A stretch of 64,000 nt of DNA from an uncultured Acidovorax sp. (GTDB lineage: Bacteria; Pseudomonadota; Gammaproteobacteria; Burkholderiales; Burkholderiaceae_C), in assembly GCA_913774955.1 (NCBI GenBank), contig CAJYKV010000003.1:33474-97473 (forward strand), written 5' to 3'. The position numbers were made by a program, and so were the translations under genes. Position 1 is the first letter of the stretch. Every line of letters begins with the position of its first letter. The notes below the pieces were generated by a model, which was not told the DNA's origin, did not search any database, and saw only the letters and a list, made by a program, of their open reading frames with translations. Positions 7,453 to 15,709 of this stretch are shown piece after piece.

Positions 7453-10086
7453 ATGAACCAGAAACTACGGCTCGAAGTCCTGATGGTGGCCATGGACCGG
7501 GTGACGGCACCGCTCAAGCGCGTGCTGGGCGGCGCCAACTCCACCGCGCGCGGGGTGAAAGACCTCCGCGACAAGCTCAAGGCGCTGGGCGACCAGCAGG
7601 CCGCGGTGGGCAACGTGCAGAAGCACGCGGCCGAATACGCGCGTCTTACCAACCAGCTAAAGATCCACACCGCGGTGCTGGACGGCATGCGCCAGAGCGG
7701 CACCGCCACCGCCGCCAACGTCAAGCGCCAGGAAGCCGCGGTGCGGCGGCTGAGCGAAGCCCTGGAGCAGCAGCGCACCGCAGCCGGCAAGGCACGCATG
7801 GCGCTCAACGCGCTGGGCGTGGGCGGAAGCATCGGTGCGGCGCAGGACCGGCTGCGCGCCGGCATCGAGCAGACCAATGCGGCCCTCGACCGGCAGAAGC
7901 AGCGCCTGGTCAGCCTCAACGCAGCGCAGCGCCGGGCAGGCCAGCTCGCAGCCCGCGGCGCTGCCGTCAGTGCCACCGGCGCCGGGATGTTCTACGGCGG
8001 CGCGCGCGCGAGCCAGGCCGGCATGGGCGTGATGGGGCAGGCGCGCCACGCAGCAACGGAGGAAATGCGCATCAAGGCCCTGGGCCTGGGAAATGAAGAG
8101 TCGGGCAAGGCCATCGCGTTCGCGAAAGCCTTCCAGTCCTACGGCACCAGCCGCCTCGACAACCTGGAGCTGATGCGCGACGCGGTAACGGTGTTCAACG
8201 ACCGCCACCACGCCGAAGAGGCCATGCCCATCCTGGCCAAGATGAAGTTCGCCAACGAAGCAGCCTTCGGCGGAGAGCACGGCGCCGACAACGCCCGCAA
8301 GTTCATGGACATGATGAAGGTCATCGAAATGCGCGGCGGGGCGAACAACAAAGAGGACTTCGAGCGCAACGCGAACATGGTGCAGCAGGTCATCACGGCG
8401 ACGGGTGGCCGCGTCGGCGCGGCGGACTGGATGCACGTCATCCAGCGCGGCAAGCTCGCCGCCAAGGGCTTCGACGAAAAGGAATTCTTCTACCGCCTCG
8501 AACCCCTTGTGCAGGAAATGGGCGGCGACGCCGTGGGCACCGGCCTCACGGCGGCGTACCAGAACCTCTACCAGGGCCGCACCACGAAGCGTGCCGCGCA
8601 GAACCTGGAGAAATACGGCCTCATCGGTGATTTCTCGAAGGTCAAGCACGACAAGGTGGGTCAAACGTCCCAGCTCAACCCCGGGGCGCTCAAGGGCGCG
8701 GACATTTTCCGGCGCAGCCAGTTCGAATGGATGGAAAAGGTGCTCATCCCCGCGCTGCGCGCCAAGGGCGTGGCAGAGGGCCAGGAAACGCTGGACGCGA
8801 TCGGCAGCATCTTTTCCAACACCAACGGGGGTGCGTTGATGGCCACCATGTACCAGCAGCGCGCCATGGTGCAGAAGAGCTACGAACTCAATTCGAAGGC
8901 GGCCAACATCGACCAGCTGCACGGGCTCGCACAGGACACGCCGGGCGGCAAAGAAATCGACCTCAAGAAGCGGCGCGATGACCTCTTCGCCGAAATGTCG
9001 AGCGCCGCGCTACCCATGTACGTGGAGCTGCTGGAAACGGTCACGAAGCTGACGCGCGCAATAGGCGAATTCGCGAGCCGACATCCCGGGCTGACGAAGG
9101 CCATGGTGTACACGGTCGGCGGGGCGGCGCTGCTGGCAACCGCTGTCGGCGCCATTGCCATTCCCATCGGCATCATCATGCTCAAGGGCGCGGCGCTGCG
9201 CCTGCTGCTCGCGCGGCTGGGAGTGCAGTTCACCTTCACGGGCGCCGCCGGGGCCATCCTTGGCCGTGTGTGGGGGTGGCTGGGCGTGGTGTTCTCGAAG
9301 CTGCCCGGCCTCATCGGTGGCGCGTTCTCCATCCTGCGCGCTGGCGCGGGAATGGTGCTCACCGGGTTGCGCCTGCTCGCCGGGTTCTTCGTCGCCAATC
9401 CGATCGTGGCGGGAGCCCTGGCCATCGGCACGGCGGCTTTCCTCATCTGGCAGAACTGGGACATGGTGAAGGGGTGGCTGCTCGCCATCTGGGACCGCCT
9501 GTCCGCAGGCGTGTCCGCATGGTGGGCGGAAACTTCCGCAGGTGCTGCAGCGCTGTGGGCCGACCTAGTGGCCCTGAAAGATCGCTTCATCACTGCTGGC
9601 GCCGATCTGATGGATGGCCTGGCCAGCGGCATCACCAGCAGGCTGGCGGCTGTGCGCGATGCCATCAGCACCGTGGCCGGAGACTGCATCGACTGGTTCA
9701 AAGAGCGGCTGGGCATCCACAGCCCGAGCCGCGTTTTCCTGGAGCTGGGAACCTACGTCGGCGAAGGCGCAGCGCTCGGCATCGAACAGGGCTCCGCCAA
9801 GGTGCGCGCGGCCGCGCTCGGCATCGCAGCCGCCGCGGTGGTGCCCATGGCCATGCCAGCGGCAGCGGCCGGGCCTGCCATAGCGCCGTATGCCGCCGCG
9901 CGTCCGGCCGGCATGGCAGCGCCGGCAGCGGGCGGCGTGGCGCCTCGCAGCACCATCCAAGTGACGATCAACGCGGCCCCGGGCATGGACCCACAGGCCA
10001 TCGCCCGCGCCGTGTCGGCAGAGCTGGACCGGCGCGAGCGCGACGCCGCGAGCCGCCGCTACAGCCGCATGGACGACATCGACTGA
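7453..10086 (+). CDS. T: Tail tape measure protein (P2 T-like)
   Basis: An 877-residue protein that sets tail length. Residues ~1-180 are coiled-coil rich (repeated LKAL/QKH/LEQQRTAAG heptads). Hydrophobic segments around residues 550-610 and 635-675 would enter the host membrane. The C-terminal part carries WFKERLGIHSPSRVFLELG, a motif common at the end of phage tape measures. It starts 12 bases after the E' stop and precedes U and D, as in P2. The length compares with 815 residues in P2, so a tail of similar length is expected. Confidence 0.93.
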   Translation: MNQKLRLEVLMVAMDRVTAPLKRVLGGANSTARGVKDLRDKLKALGDQQAAVGNVQKHAAEYARLTNQLKIHTAVLDGMRQSGTATAANVKRQEAAVRRLSEALEQQRTAAGKARMALNALGVGGSIGAAQDRLRAGIEQTNAALDRQKQRLVSLNAAQRRAGQLAARGAAVSATGAGMFYGGARASQAGMGVMGQARHAATEEMRIKALGLGNEESGKAIAFAKAFQSYGTSRLDNLELMRDAVTVFNDRHHAEEAMPILAKMKFANEAAFGGEHGADNARKFMDMMKVIEMRGGANNKEDFERNANMVQQVITATGGRVGAADWMHVIQRGKLAAKGFDEKEFFYRLEPLVQEMGGDAVGTGLTAAYQNLYQGRTTKRAAQNLEKYGLIGDFSKVKHDKVGQTSQLNPGALKGADIFRRSQFEWMEKVLIPALRAKGVAEGQETLDAIGSIFSNTNGGALMATMYQQRAMVQKSYELNSKAANIDQLHGLAQDTPGGKEIDLKKRRDDLFAEMSSAALPMYVELLETVTKLTRAIGEFASRHPGLTKAMVYTVGGAALLATAVGAIAIPIGIIMLKGAALRLLLARLGVQFTFTGAAGAILGRVWGWLGVVFSKLPGLIGGAFSILRAGAGMVLTGLRLLAGFFVANPIVAGALAIGTAAFLIWQNWDMVKGWLLAIWDRLSAGVSAWWAETSAGAAALWADLVALKDRFITAGADLMDGLASGITSRLAAVRDAISTVAGDCIDWFKERLGIHSPSRVFLELGTYVGEGAALGIEQGSAKVRAAALGIAAAAVVPMAMPAAAAGPAIAPYAAARPAGMAAPAAGGVAPRSTIQVTINAAPGMDPQAIARAVSAELDRRERDAASRRYSRMDDID

Positions 10087-10110
10087 CCCCACCACGAAAG
10101 GACGCGGCAC

Positions 10111-10617
10111 ATGCTCGCAGCACTCGGGCAATTCGTCTTCGCCCTCGACACCATCGCCTTCCAAGAGCTGCGCCGCAGCACCTCCTGGCGGCATCCCAGC
10201 AACAGCCGGGTGGGCGCCATGCCGGCGCGCCAGTACATCGGGCCAGGCGATGACACCATCACGCTCACCGGCCTGCAGGCGCCGGAGTTCATGGGCGACC
10301 GCCGCGCCCTCGACCGCCTACGCGAAATGGCCGACCGCGGCGCGGCCTACGCGCTGGTCAACGGCGCAGGCGAAGCCTTCGGCGCCTGGGTCATCGAGAG
10401 CCTGGAAGAAACCGGCAGCATCTTCGTGCGTGAGGGCGTCGCGCGGCGCATTGAATTCAGCATCCAGCTCGCCCGCGTGGAAGACGAACTGGCCGACCCG
10501 GCCGGGGGCACAGACGGCGGCGAAGACTGGGGCGATTGGTGGGAAGGCGACGAGTGGGATTGGTGGGCCGACAGCGAAGGCGCCGAAGCTGGTGGACAGG
10601 GGGACGACGCACCATGA
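10111..10617 (+). CDS. U: Phage tail protein U with Trp/Asp-rich tail
   Basis: A 168-residue protein beginning MLAALGQFVFALDTIAFQEL, the usual opening of P2 gpU, with the conserved PARQYIGPGDDTITLTG region near residues 35-50. gpU is a tail-completion component. The last ~35 residues are unusual: a Trp-Asp-Glu-Gly stretch (DWGDWWEGDEWDWW) that goes beyond what I expect for the family. An AAGGA Shine-Dalgarno precedes the ATG. The stop overlaps the D start (ATGA). Confidence 0.9.
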   Translation: MLAALGQFVFALDTIAFQELRRSTSWRHPSNSRVGAMPARQYIGPGDDTITLTGLQAPEFMGDRRALDRLREMADRGAAYALVNGAGEAFGAWVIESLEETGSIFVREGVARRIEFSIQLARVEDELADPAGGTDGGEDWGDWWEGDEWDWWADSEGAEAGGQGDDAP

Positions 10618-11663
10618 CCGAAAGCACCGCCGTCTACCGCCAGGTGCGCTACACCCTCATCGTCAACGGAAAGGACGTTTCCCAGGCCGTGCGACCCCGC
10701 CTCAAGCGCCTGCGCCTGCGCGAGAGCCGCGGCGAGAAAGCCGACCAGCTGGATATCGAGCTGGACGACTCCCGCGGCGATCTGGCATTGCCACCCGTGG
10801 GCGCCGTCATCGCCCTGCAGCTCGGCTACGCGCACACCGGCATGGTGGACAAGGGCACGTTCACGGTGGACGAGATCGAGCACAGCGGCGCGCCGGACTC
10901 CGTTTCCCTTCGCTGCCGCTCCGCCGAGCTGCGCAGCACCTTGCGCCAGCGGGCCAGCCAGTCATGGCACGGCGCCACGCTCGGCACCATCGTGCGAGAC
11001 ATCGCAGCGCGGAACAAGCTCACCGCCAAAGTGGACGAGGCGCTGGCCGCCCTCGTCGTGCAGCACATCGACCAGACCAACGAATCGGACGTGCACTTCC
11101 TCACACGCCTCGGCCGCCAGCACGATGCCGTGGCCACGGTCAAAAAAGGCCGGCTCGTGTTCCTCCCCCTGGGCAGCACCAACAACGCCGCAGGGAAGGA
11201 AATCGAGCCCCTCACCATCACCCGCAGCAAGGGCGACCGCCACCGCTACCACGCCGCGGCGCGCGACAGCTACACCGGCGTGCGCGCCTACTGGCACGAC
11301 GCGGGCAGCGCCAGCAAGCGCGCCGCGATCGCGGGCGAGGAAGGGAACATGAAAACGCTGCGGGACAGCTACGCCACCGAGGCCGACGCCCTGGCCGCTG
11401 CGCGCGCGGAGCAAGGCCGCATCCTGCGCGGCGGGGCCACGTTCGAACTGCAGCTGGCCATCGGCCAGCCCGCCCTGGCACCGCAAACGCCCGTCTACGT
11501 TGAGGGCTGGAAAGAAGAGATCGACGGCACCGATTGGCTATGCAAGACCGTCGAGCACTTTATCGAGGGCGAAGGCTTGGCCACGCGGCTGGAAATGGAG
11601 CGCCGCGGCGGAGTGCCGAAGAAGAGAAATCATGTGCTGAGAAAACGCCGATTGCACGGCTGA
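10614..11663 (+). CDS. D: Late control/baseplate hub protein gpD
   Basis: A 349-residue protein from the ATG at 10614, overlapping the U stop by four bases. The N-terminus (VRYTLIVNGKDVSQAVRPRLKRLRLRESRG) and middle (SDVHFLTRLGRQHDAVATVKKGRLVFLPLG) match P2 gpD, a hub protein of the VgrG/gp27 fold. Upstream in-frame starts lie inside U and are rejected. This is the last gene of the late transcript, and the next gene converges 13 bases on. In P2 the activator gene ogr follows D; here that gene lies in the early region instead. Confidence 0.92.
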   Translation: MTESTAVYRQVRYTLIVNGKDVSQAVRPRLKRLRLRESRGEKADQLDIELDDSRGDLALPPVGAVIALQLGYAHTGMVDKGTFTVDEIEHSGAPDSVSLRCRSAELRSTLRQRASQSWHGATLGTIVRDIAARNKLTAKVDEALAALVVQHIDQTNESDVHFLTRLGRQHDAVATVKKGRLVFLPLGSTNNAAGKEIEPLTITRSKGDRHRYHAAARDSYTGVRAYWHDAGSASKRAAIAGEEGNMKTLRDSYATEADALAAARAEQGRILRGGATFELQLAIGQPALAPQTPVYVEGWKEEIDGTDWLCKTVEHFIEGEGLATRLEMERRGGVPKKRNHVLRKRRLHG

Positions 11664-11676
11664 TTTGTAGCACCGC

Positions 11677-12582
11677 TCACCCAATTGCGCGTACGAAATC
11701 AAAGGATGTAAGTCCGTCGTCCTGCCGTTCCACGTTTTTGACGACAGCAAGACGCATACCCTCTACTTTTAGCGCAGCGACATCATTCATCCGCTCCGAA
11801 GTATCCCATTCACATATCTTTGAAATCTCGTTTCCGGCCAAAGTCAAAGAAACCCTTCCTATATCAATTTTCTGAGGGGTCGAGCTGGAAAAATATAGGG
11901 ATTCCGAAGAGCCTCGAAAAATCACGTTATTCGTTGGCCCGTAATCTAGGGATAGAGCGTTATTGGTCAAAAGTCCGGCAGAGCTAAGCTCCATAATTCT
12001 CAAGAACTTCAGCCCCTTAGAATCCCAAAAAGGACGAGCAAGATTAGTGCAAAACGGATAAACCGATTCGCCATCAGTCGATCGGAAAGAGTGTTTGCAA
12101 AGGGTGTTAAATAGCTCAGCCTCTTGTTTGCTGAGATTCTTCAGAACGCTAAGTGTCCTGACGGAAAATGATCCCGGATGCTTCACCTCTCCAGCCAGAA
12201 TTTTGGACCAAATAGACTGTACCTCCTGATCGCCAATATCCTGGCATTCTGAAAAAAACCGGCTAGCCCAATCTGGATCAACGGGGTCAGCAGTCACCGA
12301 TTCCAAACCAATTAACTGCTGTGCAGCTTGGCCGACGATGGAATCGACGTTGGATTGCTGTCGCTCTTCTGTGTACTGCCGTCGGGCCTGCGCTCGCAAA
12401 GCTATATCCGTAATATCCTGGTGATTGGCAGCCTCAATAAGGCGTGCTTCGGCCTCTGCGTGTGCCCTTCGACGTATACCGGTCGGCTCATATATACGAC
12501 CACAACCCGCTGCTACTACTTCAATTAGTTTACTCACAGGCTGCGACAGAGCCTGCGCCGCTGCAACGATATCGAAATTCAT
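11677..12582 (-). CDS. DUF2806-type protein, candidate lysogenic-conversion gene
   Basis: A 301-residue soluble protein starting MNFDIVAAAQALSQPVSKLIEVV. The N-terminal helix region, the RRRAHAEAEARLIEAA segment and the later DWASRFFSECQDIGDQEVQSIWSKILAGE stretch fit my recollection of DUF2806, a family of unknown function often carried by mobile elements. The gene is clearly AT-richer than all its neighbours and lies opposite to the late operon, between D and the repressor. This is the usual place for morons expressed from the lysogen. A defence or superinfection role is only an inference. Confidence 0.7.
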   Translation of the reverse strand: MNFDIVAAAQALSQPVSKLIEVVAAGCGRIYEPTGIRRRAHAEAEARLIEAANHQDITDIALRAQARRQYTEERQQSNVDSIVGQAAQQLIGLESVTADPVDPDWASRFFSECQDIGDQEVQSIWSKILAGEVKHPGSFSVRTLSVLKNLSKQEAELFNTLCKHSFRSTDGESVYPFCTNLARPFWDSKGLKFLRIMELSSAGLLTNNALSLDYGPTNNVIFRGSSESLYFSSSTPQKIDIGRVSLTLAGNEISKICEWDTSERMNDVAALKVEGMRLAVVKNVERQDDGLTSFDFVRAIG

Positions 12583-12638
12583 TTCCCAACCCTATTAAAA
12601 ATTGAGTTTTTTAGGAGCTTCAATAATAGGCCAAAGAG

Positions 12639-12655
12639 TGCAAAAAACTTTTGCA
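12639..12655. promoter_or_regulatory. Perfect palindrome upstream of the DUF2806 gene
   Basis: TGCAAAA-AAC-TTTTGCA, two 7-base arms with a 3-base centre, lies 57-73 bases upstream of the DUF2806 start in an AT-rich gap. An operator for a phage or host regulator is plausible. No matching copy was noticed elsewhere in the prophage. Confidence 0.35.
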
Positions 12656-12709
12656 TCAGCACGATGCATGATCTACGCTCATTTCAGCCAGCTACCAACC
12701 GAACAGCCC

Positions 12710-13153
12710 TCATGGAACCTTGCAGTGCCCTGGGCCGTTCATAAGGTAATTCGCGCTCTTGGTAGCCGGGAGCCACAGCTTTCCTCGGCGCGTAACACGG
12801 AAGGTGGTCCAGATCGGGCATTGAGCCTTCACGCGCTCGTTAGGCTCAGTCGTCGTGAACAGGTAGCTCACGTCACCACGCCGCAGCGTTCCCCCGCTCT
12901 GCTGGACATCATCGGTGGAAAAGCGAGACACCATGGCGAACTTCACGTCCATGTTGAGGCGTAGCAGCCTCTCTGCCAGGGTGCTGTCTTCTGGAGTGGT
13001 GGTAGGGATACTTTCCAGAATGGCCGCGATCTCCTTGGCATCCGAGCGCGTGCCTTCGACTACGGCAGGCGCCTTTCCTGCGGCGTGAACGGAAAAACAG
13101 AGCGTGAGCGCGGCGGCCAGCAATGGCTGGTTGAGGCGACGAAAAAATTGCAT
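12710..13153 (-). CDS. Small exported protein, function unknown
   Basis: A 147-residue protein with a clear signal peptide: MQFFRRLNQ, a hydrophobic core LLAAALTLCF, then SVHAAGK, with likely cleavage after VHA. The mature part has no recognised domain; it contains LAERLLRLNMDVKFAM and an RRGDVSYLFTT segment and ends with a Cys-containing tail. It starts 18 bases after the repressor gene on the same strand, so it is probably co-transcribed with the repressor in the lysogen. That makes it a candidate envelope-altering or superinfection-exclusion factor. Confidence 0.65.
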   Translation of the reverse strand: MQFFRRLNQPLLAAALTLCFSVHAAGKAPAVVEGTRSDAKEIAAILESIPTTTPEDSTLAERLLRLNMDVKFAMVSRFSTDDVQQSGGTLRRGDVSYLFTTTEPNERVKAQCPIWTTFRVTRRGKLWLPATKSANYLMNGPGHCKVP

Positions 13154-13171
13154 GTGTGGCTCGCTTTGATT

Positions 13172-13840
13172 TCAGAATCGTCGTCCATTCCAGCCGAAGA
13201 CCACGCGCCCGCAGATACGCACAGGCTGCGATCCATCCAGCACTTCTACCGTCCGCACGTTCGGGTTATCGCTTGTGATTTCGTGCCGCCCATCCAGCAG
13301 CCGAGAAACGCGCTTGATGTACAGCTGCCCGTTGGCCTGCAGGACGTACACGCCGCTCACATCGGCCACCGTGTAGTCCGTGTCCACGATGGCGAAATCG
13401 CCCGAGCGCAGCGTGTCACCCATGGAGTCGCCGTAGGCGTGCACCAGCTGCAACGCCTCGGGCCGGCTGCGCGGCAGATTCACGGAAAGCCAGTGACGCG
13501 AGACGGGCACACGGCCGAGGATGACGTCTTCCGGGGTGAGGTCGTTGCCCGGGCCCATGCTGCCGGTGGCGCTGAGCAGCGGCAATGAAATGGCGTCCTC
13601 GTCGTCTGCCGGAGGAGGCGTCGGGCCCGTAAGCGAGCGAGAGCCCGTGAGCAGATAGGACACGTCCACCCCCGCATCCGCGACCTTCAACAGGTAGTCG
13701 GAAGACGGGGAGCGTTCTCCCTTTTCGTACGTGTGCTGCGCCAACTTCTTCACCCCCCCGGCCTCCGCCAAAGCCGCCTGAGACAGGCCAATGCGTTCGC
13801 GCTCTTCCCTCAGTCGTGCTGAAAAATTATTTGATTGCAT
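13172..13840 (-). CDS. CI-type repressor: XRE helix-turn-helix plus S24 peptidase domain
   Basis: A 222-residue protein from the ATG at 13838-13840 (MQSNNFSARLREERERIG). Residues ~8-62 are an XRE-type helix-turn-helix (LSQAALAEAGGV). Residues ~85-220 are an S24/LexA-type domain with Ser139 in YGDSMGD and Lys177 in YIKRVSR as the expected dyad. This predicts RecA-stimulated self-cleavage and SOS induction, unlike the short P2 C repressor. An upstream ATG would add 16 residues that resemble no repressor opening. The gene is divergent from the early operon across a 112-base control region. Confidence 0.9.
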   Translation of the reverse strand: MQSNNFSARLREERERIGLSQAALAEAGGVKKLAQHTYEKGERSPSSDYLLKVADAGVDVSYLLTGSRSLTGPTPPPADDEDAISLPLLSATGSMGPGNDLTPEDVILGRVPVSRHWLSVNLPRSRPEALQLVHAYGDSMGDTLRSGDFAIVDTDYTVADVSGVYVLQANGQLYIKRVSRLLDGRHEITSDNPNVRTVEVLDGSQPVRICGRVVFGWNGRRF

Positions 13841-13850
13841 AACAAGTCGC

Positions 13851-13879
13851 TTGACAGGTATGCGAATGCATACAACAAT
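13851..13879 (+). promoter_or_regulatory. Putative rightward early promoter with operator
   Basis: TTGACA at 13851-13856 and AACAAT at 13874-13879, spaced 17 bases, lie between the repressor and the first early gene. The perfect inverted repeat GTATGC-GAAT-GCATAC (13858-13873) fills the spacer, so a bound repressor would block the promoter. The -10 match is modest. Confidence 0.5.
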
Positions 13880-13952
13880 GCGGCGCAAGTCATCTAAACA
13901 TTACGCCATCTAACAAGATGGTACACGCGCCACTTCTGGCAGGAGAACGCCC

Positions 13953-14180
13953 ATGGCCTACGACAATCCAGAGCACCGTCGAAACGTCCGCCACACAGTG
14001 CGCTTTAAGGCGGCTGACGACGCGCTGATTGCCGTGCTGGCCGACCGCTTGGGCATGCAGAAGGCCACGCTCATTGAGAACATGGCGATCCGGCAGGCCG
14101 AAGCAGAGCTGCAGGCCTTGTGCGCCGCGCCCGGCGCGGCCCAGCGCGGCACCGCGTCCGGCATTTCCGCCAACCGCTGA
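13953..14180 (+). CDS. Small possible ribbon-helix-helix protein, first early gene
   Basis: A 75-residue protein (MAYDNPEHRRNVRHTVRFKAADDALIAVLADRLGM). A beta-like strand VRHTVRFKA followed by two helices with KATLIENMA in the turn suggests a CopG/Arc-type ribbon-helix-helix binder. It is transcribed divergently from the repressor, the place of Cro or Cox in P2-like phages, so it may be the antirepressor or excision regulator. AGGAGA lies nine bases before the ATG. The family assignment is by pattern only. Confidence 0.6.
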   Translation: MAYDNPEHRRNVRHTVRFKAADDALIAVLADRLGMQKATLIENMAIRQAEAELQALCAAPGAAQRGTASGISANR

Positions 14181-14197
14181 CGCGAAAGCCATGCGCA

Positions 14198-14425
14198 ATG
14201 CGGACGAAAGAACGAACGGTGGAAGTCTCCGCCGAACTGCAGGAGCGGCTGGAAGCGCTCAGGCAGGCATACGGCATGCCGAGCACCACGGCAGTGCTGG
14301 AGCGGCTCATTAGCGCCGCAATCGATGACACCGTTTACCGGATGACGGGCATCCGGCCAGGCCCAAAACTGGCCATCGACAACACGCAGGCGCCAGAGGG
14401 GCGCGAAGGGGGCCAGCATGGCTAA
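14198..14425 (+). CDS. Small possible ribbon-helix-helix protein, second early gene
   Basis: A 75-residue protein from the ATG at 14198 (MRTKERTVEVSAELQERLEALRQAYGM). The strand-helix-helix pattern RTVEVSAELQERLEAL ... PSTTAVLERLISAAI is strongly suggestive of a ribbon-helix-helix domain. An upstream in-frame start would overlap the preceding gene and is rejected. The stop overlaps the next start (ATGGCTAA). Confidence 0.6.
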   Translation: MRTKERTVEVSAELQERLEALRQAYGMPSTTAVLERLISAAIDDTVYRMTGIRPGPKLAIDNTQAPEGREGGQHG

Positions 14426-14684
14426 AGAGCAGAGTTTTCAGGCCCTCGTGGCCGCCAACCGCCGCGCGGGCAACCTCCAGCCGCCCGAAGAGAACGCACC
14501 CCGGAAGACCATGGTGCTTTCCGGCATGCGCCTGTGGCCTGAAGAGTACGAAGAAGCCCGCGCCATGGCCGCCGCTGACGAACGCAGCACCGCAAGTTTC
14601 TTGCGCCGCGTGTACCTGCTCGGCATGGCCGCATACCGCGAAGAGCACAAGCCGGCCGAAGCGCAGAGCCAGCTGCCGCAGTAG
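14418..14684 (+). CDS. Small early protein, possible DNA binder
   Basis: An 88-residue protein (MAKEQSFQALVAANRRAGN). Its C-terminal half MRLWPEEYEEARAMAAADERSTASFLRRVYLLGM resembles the helix pair of ribbon-helix-helix proteins. It is translationally coupled to the preceding gene by an eight-base overlap. No specific family was recognised. Confidence 0.55.
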   Translation: MAKEQSFQALVAANRRAGNLQPPEENAPRKTMVLSGMRLWPEEYEEARAMAAADERSTASFLRRVYLLGMAAYREEHKPAEAQSQLPQ

Positions 14685-14845
14685 CACGCCGCAAATAGCC
14701 GCTCAAGAGCCGCTCAAAAGCACCAAAAAACACACCGGGGGTACGGGCCGTGATGCAACCAGAAACCAGCGCCGCGCGCGATGCGGCAGGCGCGCGACAG
14801 CGCACAAGCCATCAGGGCCGTAAGCTGAAAAACGAGGGCACGCGC

Positions 14846-15157
14846 ATGGCGTGCCCCCACTGCGATGCGCAGGCAGAAATCCGCACCAGTCGGGTGGTCA
14901 GCAAGACGATGCGCGAGCTGATCTACGCCTGCACGAATGCCGAGTGCGGCCACACCTTCGTCGCCGCCACCGAAGTGCTGCGCACCCTGAGCCCGAGCGC
15001 CACGCCAGACCCCACCGTCAACATCCCGCTGTCCTCGCATGTGAACCGCGACATGGTGCGCATCGTCCTCGACCACGCCGCCGAATCGGCCCACCAGCCG
15101 CAGTACACCGCGCCAACCACAGGCGACCTCTTCGCCGGGCCCCGCGGCACGTCGTAG
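14846..15157 (+). CDS. ogr: Ogr/Delta-type zinc-finger activator of late genes
   Basis: A 103-residue protein from the ATG at 14846 (MACPHCDAQAEIRTS). It carries the Ogr zinc-binding pattern Cys-x2-Cys ... Cys-x4-Cys (CPHC near the start, CTNAEC at residues ~31-36, then GHTFVAATEV). P2 Ogr and P4 Delta recruit host RNA polymerase to the late promoters. A GTG further upstream would place the zinc motif internally and is unlikely; GAGGG precedes 14846. The 160 bases before it contain a direct repeat AGCCGCTCAA (two copies near 14699 and 14710) and no other gene. Confidence 0.85.
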   Translation: MACPHCDAQAEIRTSRVVSKTMRELIYACTNAECGHTFVAATEVLRTLSPSATPDPTVNIPLSSHVNRDMVRIVLDHAAESAHQPQYTAPTTGDLFAGPRGTS

Positions 15158-15274
15158 CGCGCTGCTTCCGAGCCGCTGAATAGCAGCGGCCACCCATCAC
15201 CACCACCCCACTGATTTGCATGGCGGAAACGCCTGCAGGGATTCGTCTTGCCCGAAGAAACCGGAGGTATCGCC

Positions 15275-15709
15275 ATGTCTTCACGTAGCACCGCCCGCCG
15301 CGCTGCCGGCGGCACAGCGCCCACGCTGGCCGAGCAGGCCTTGCAGGCCGAAGAGGACCGGCACGCCTGCCGCCTTGCGGCCATCGCGCGCATGGACGCC
15401 CGCCTGCGAATGTTCGACGCCTTCATGCCGGCCGTCCGCGCCGCCGGCATCAACGTACATGCCCAGGAAATCAACTGCTGGGGCGCCAGCGCCCATAGCG
15501 TCCTCTACGTAGGCGGCCCCGTTCTGGACCCGCGACGCAATGCCGTCCTGGAAAAGGTCTTGCGCGAACAGGGCATGGAAGAAATCGAGCGCACGCCATG
15601 CCCGACCGGCGCCTACACGGTGAAGCTGAAAAAAGGCCGACTCACTGTGTCCATCACGGTGGAAGCCCACCGCCTGCCCCGCATGCAGGAGGGCAAGGCA
15701 TGCGTGTGA
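15275..15709 (+). CDS. Phage early protein, function unknown
   Basis: A 144-residue protein from the ATG at 15275, chosen because GGAGG lies eight bases upstream; a TTG nine codons earlier is less likely. The N-terminal ~65 residues are helical and Ala/Arg-rich, followed by a mixed alpha/beta part (INVHAQEINCWGASAHSVLYVGG ... GAYTVKLKKGRLTVSI). No family was recognised. Its stop overlaps the next start. Confidence 0.6.
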   Translation: MSSRSTARRAAGGTAPTLAEQALQAEEDRHACRLAAIARMDARLRMFDAFMPAVRAAGINVHAQEINCWGASAHSVLYVGGPVLDPRRNAVLEKVLREQGMEEIERTPCPTGAYTVKLKKGRLTVSITVEAHRLPRMQEGKACV

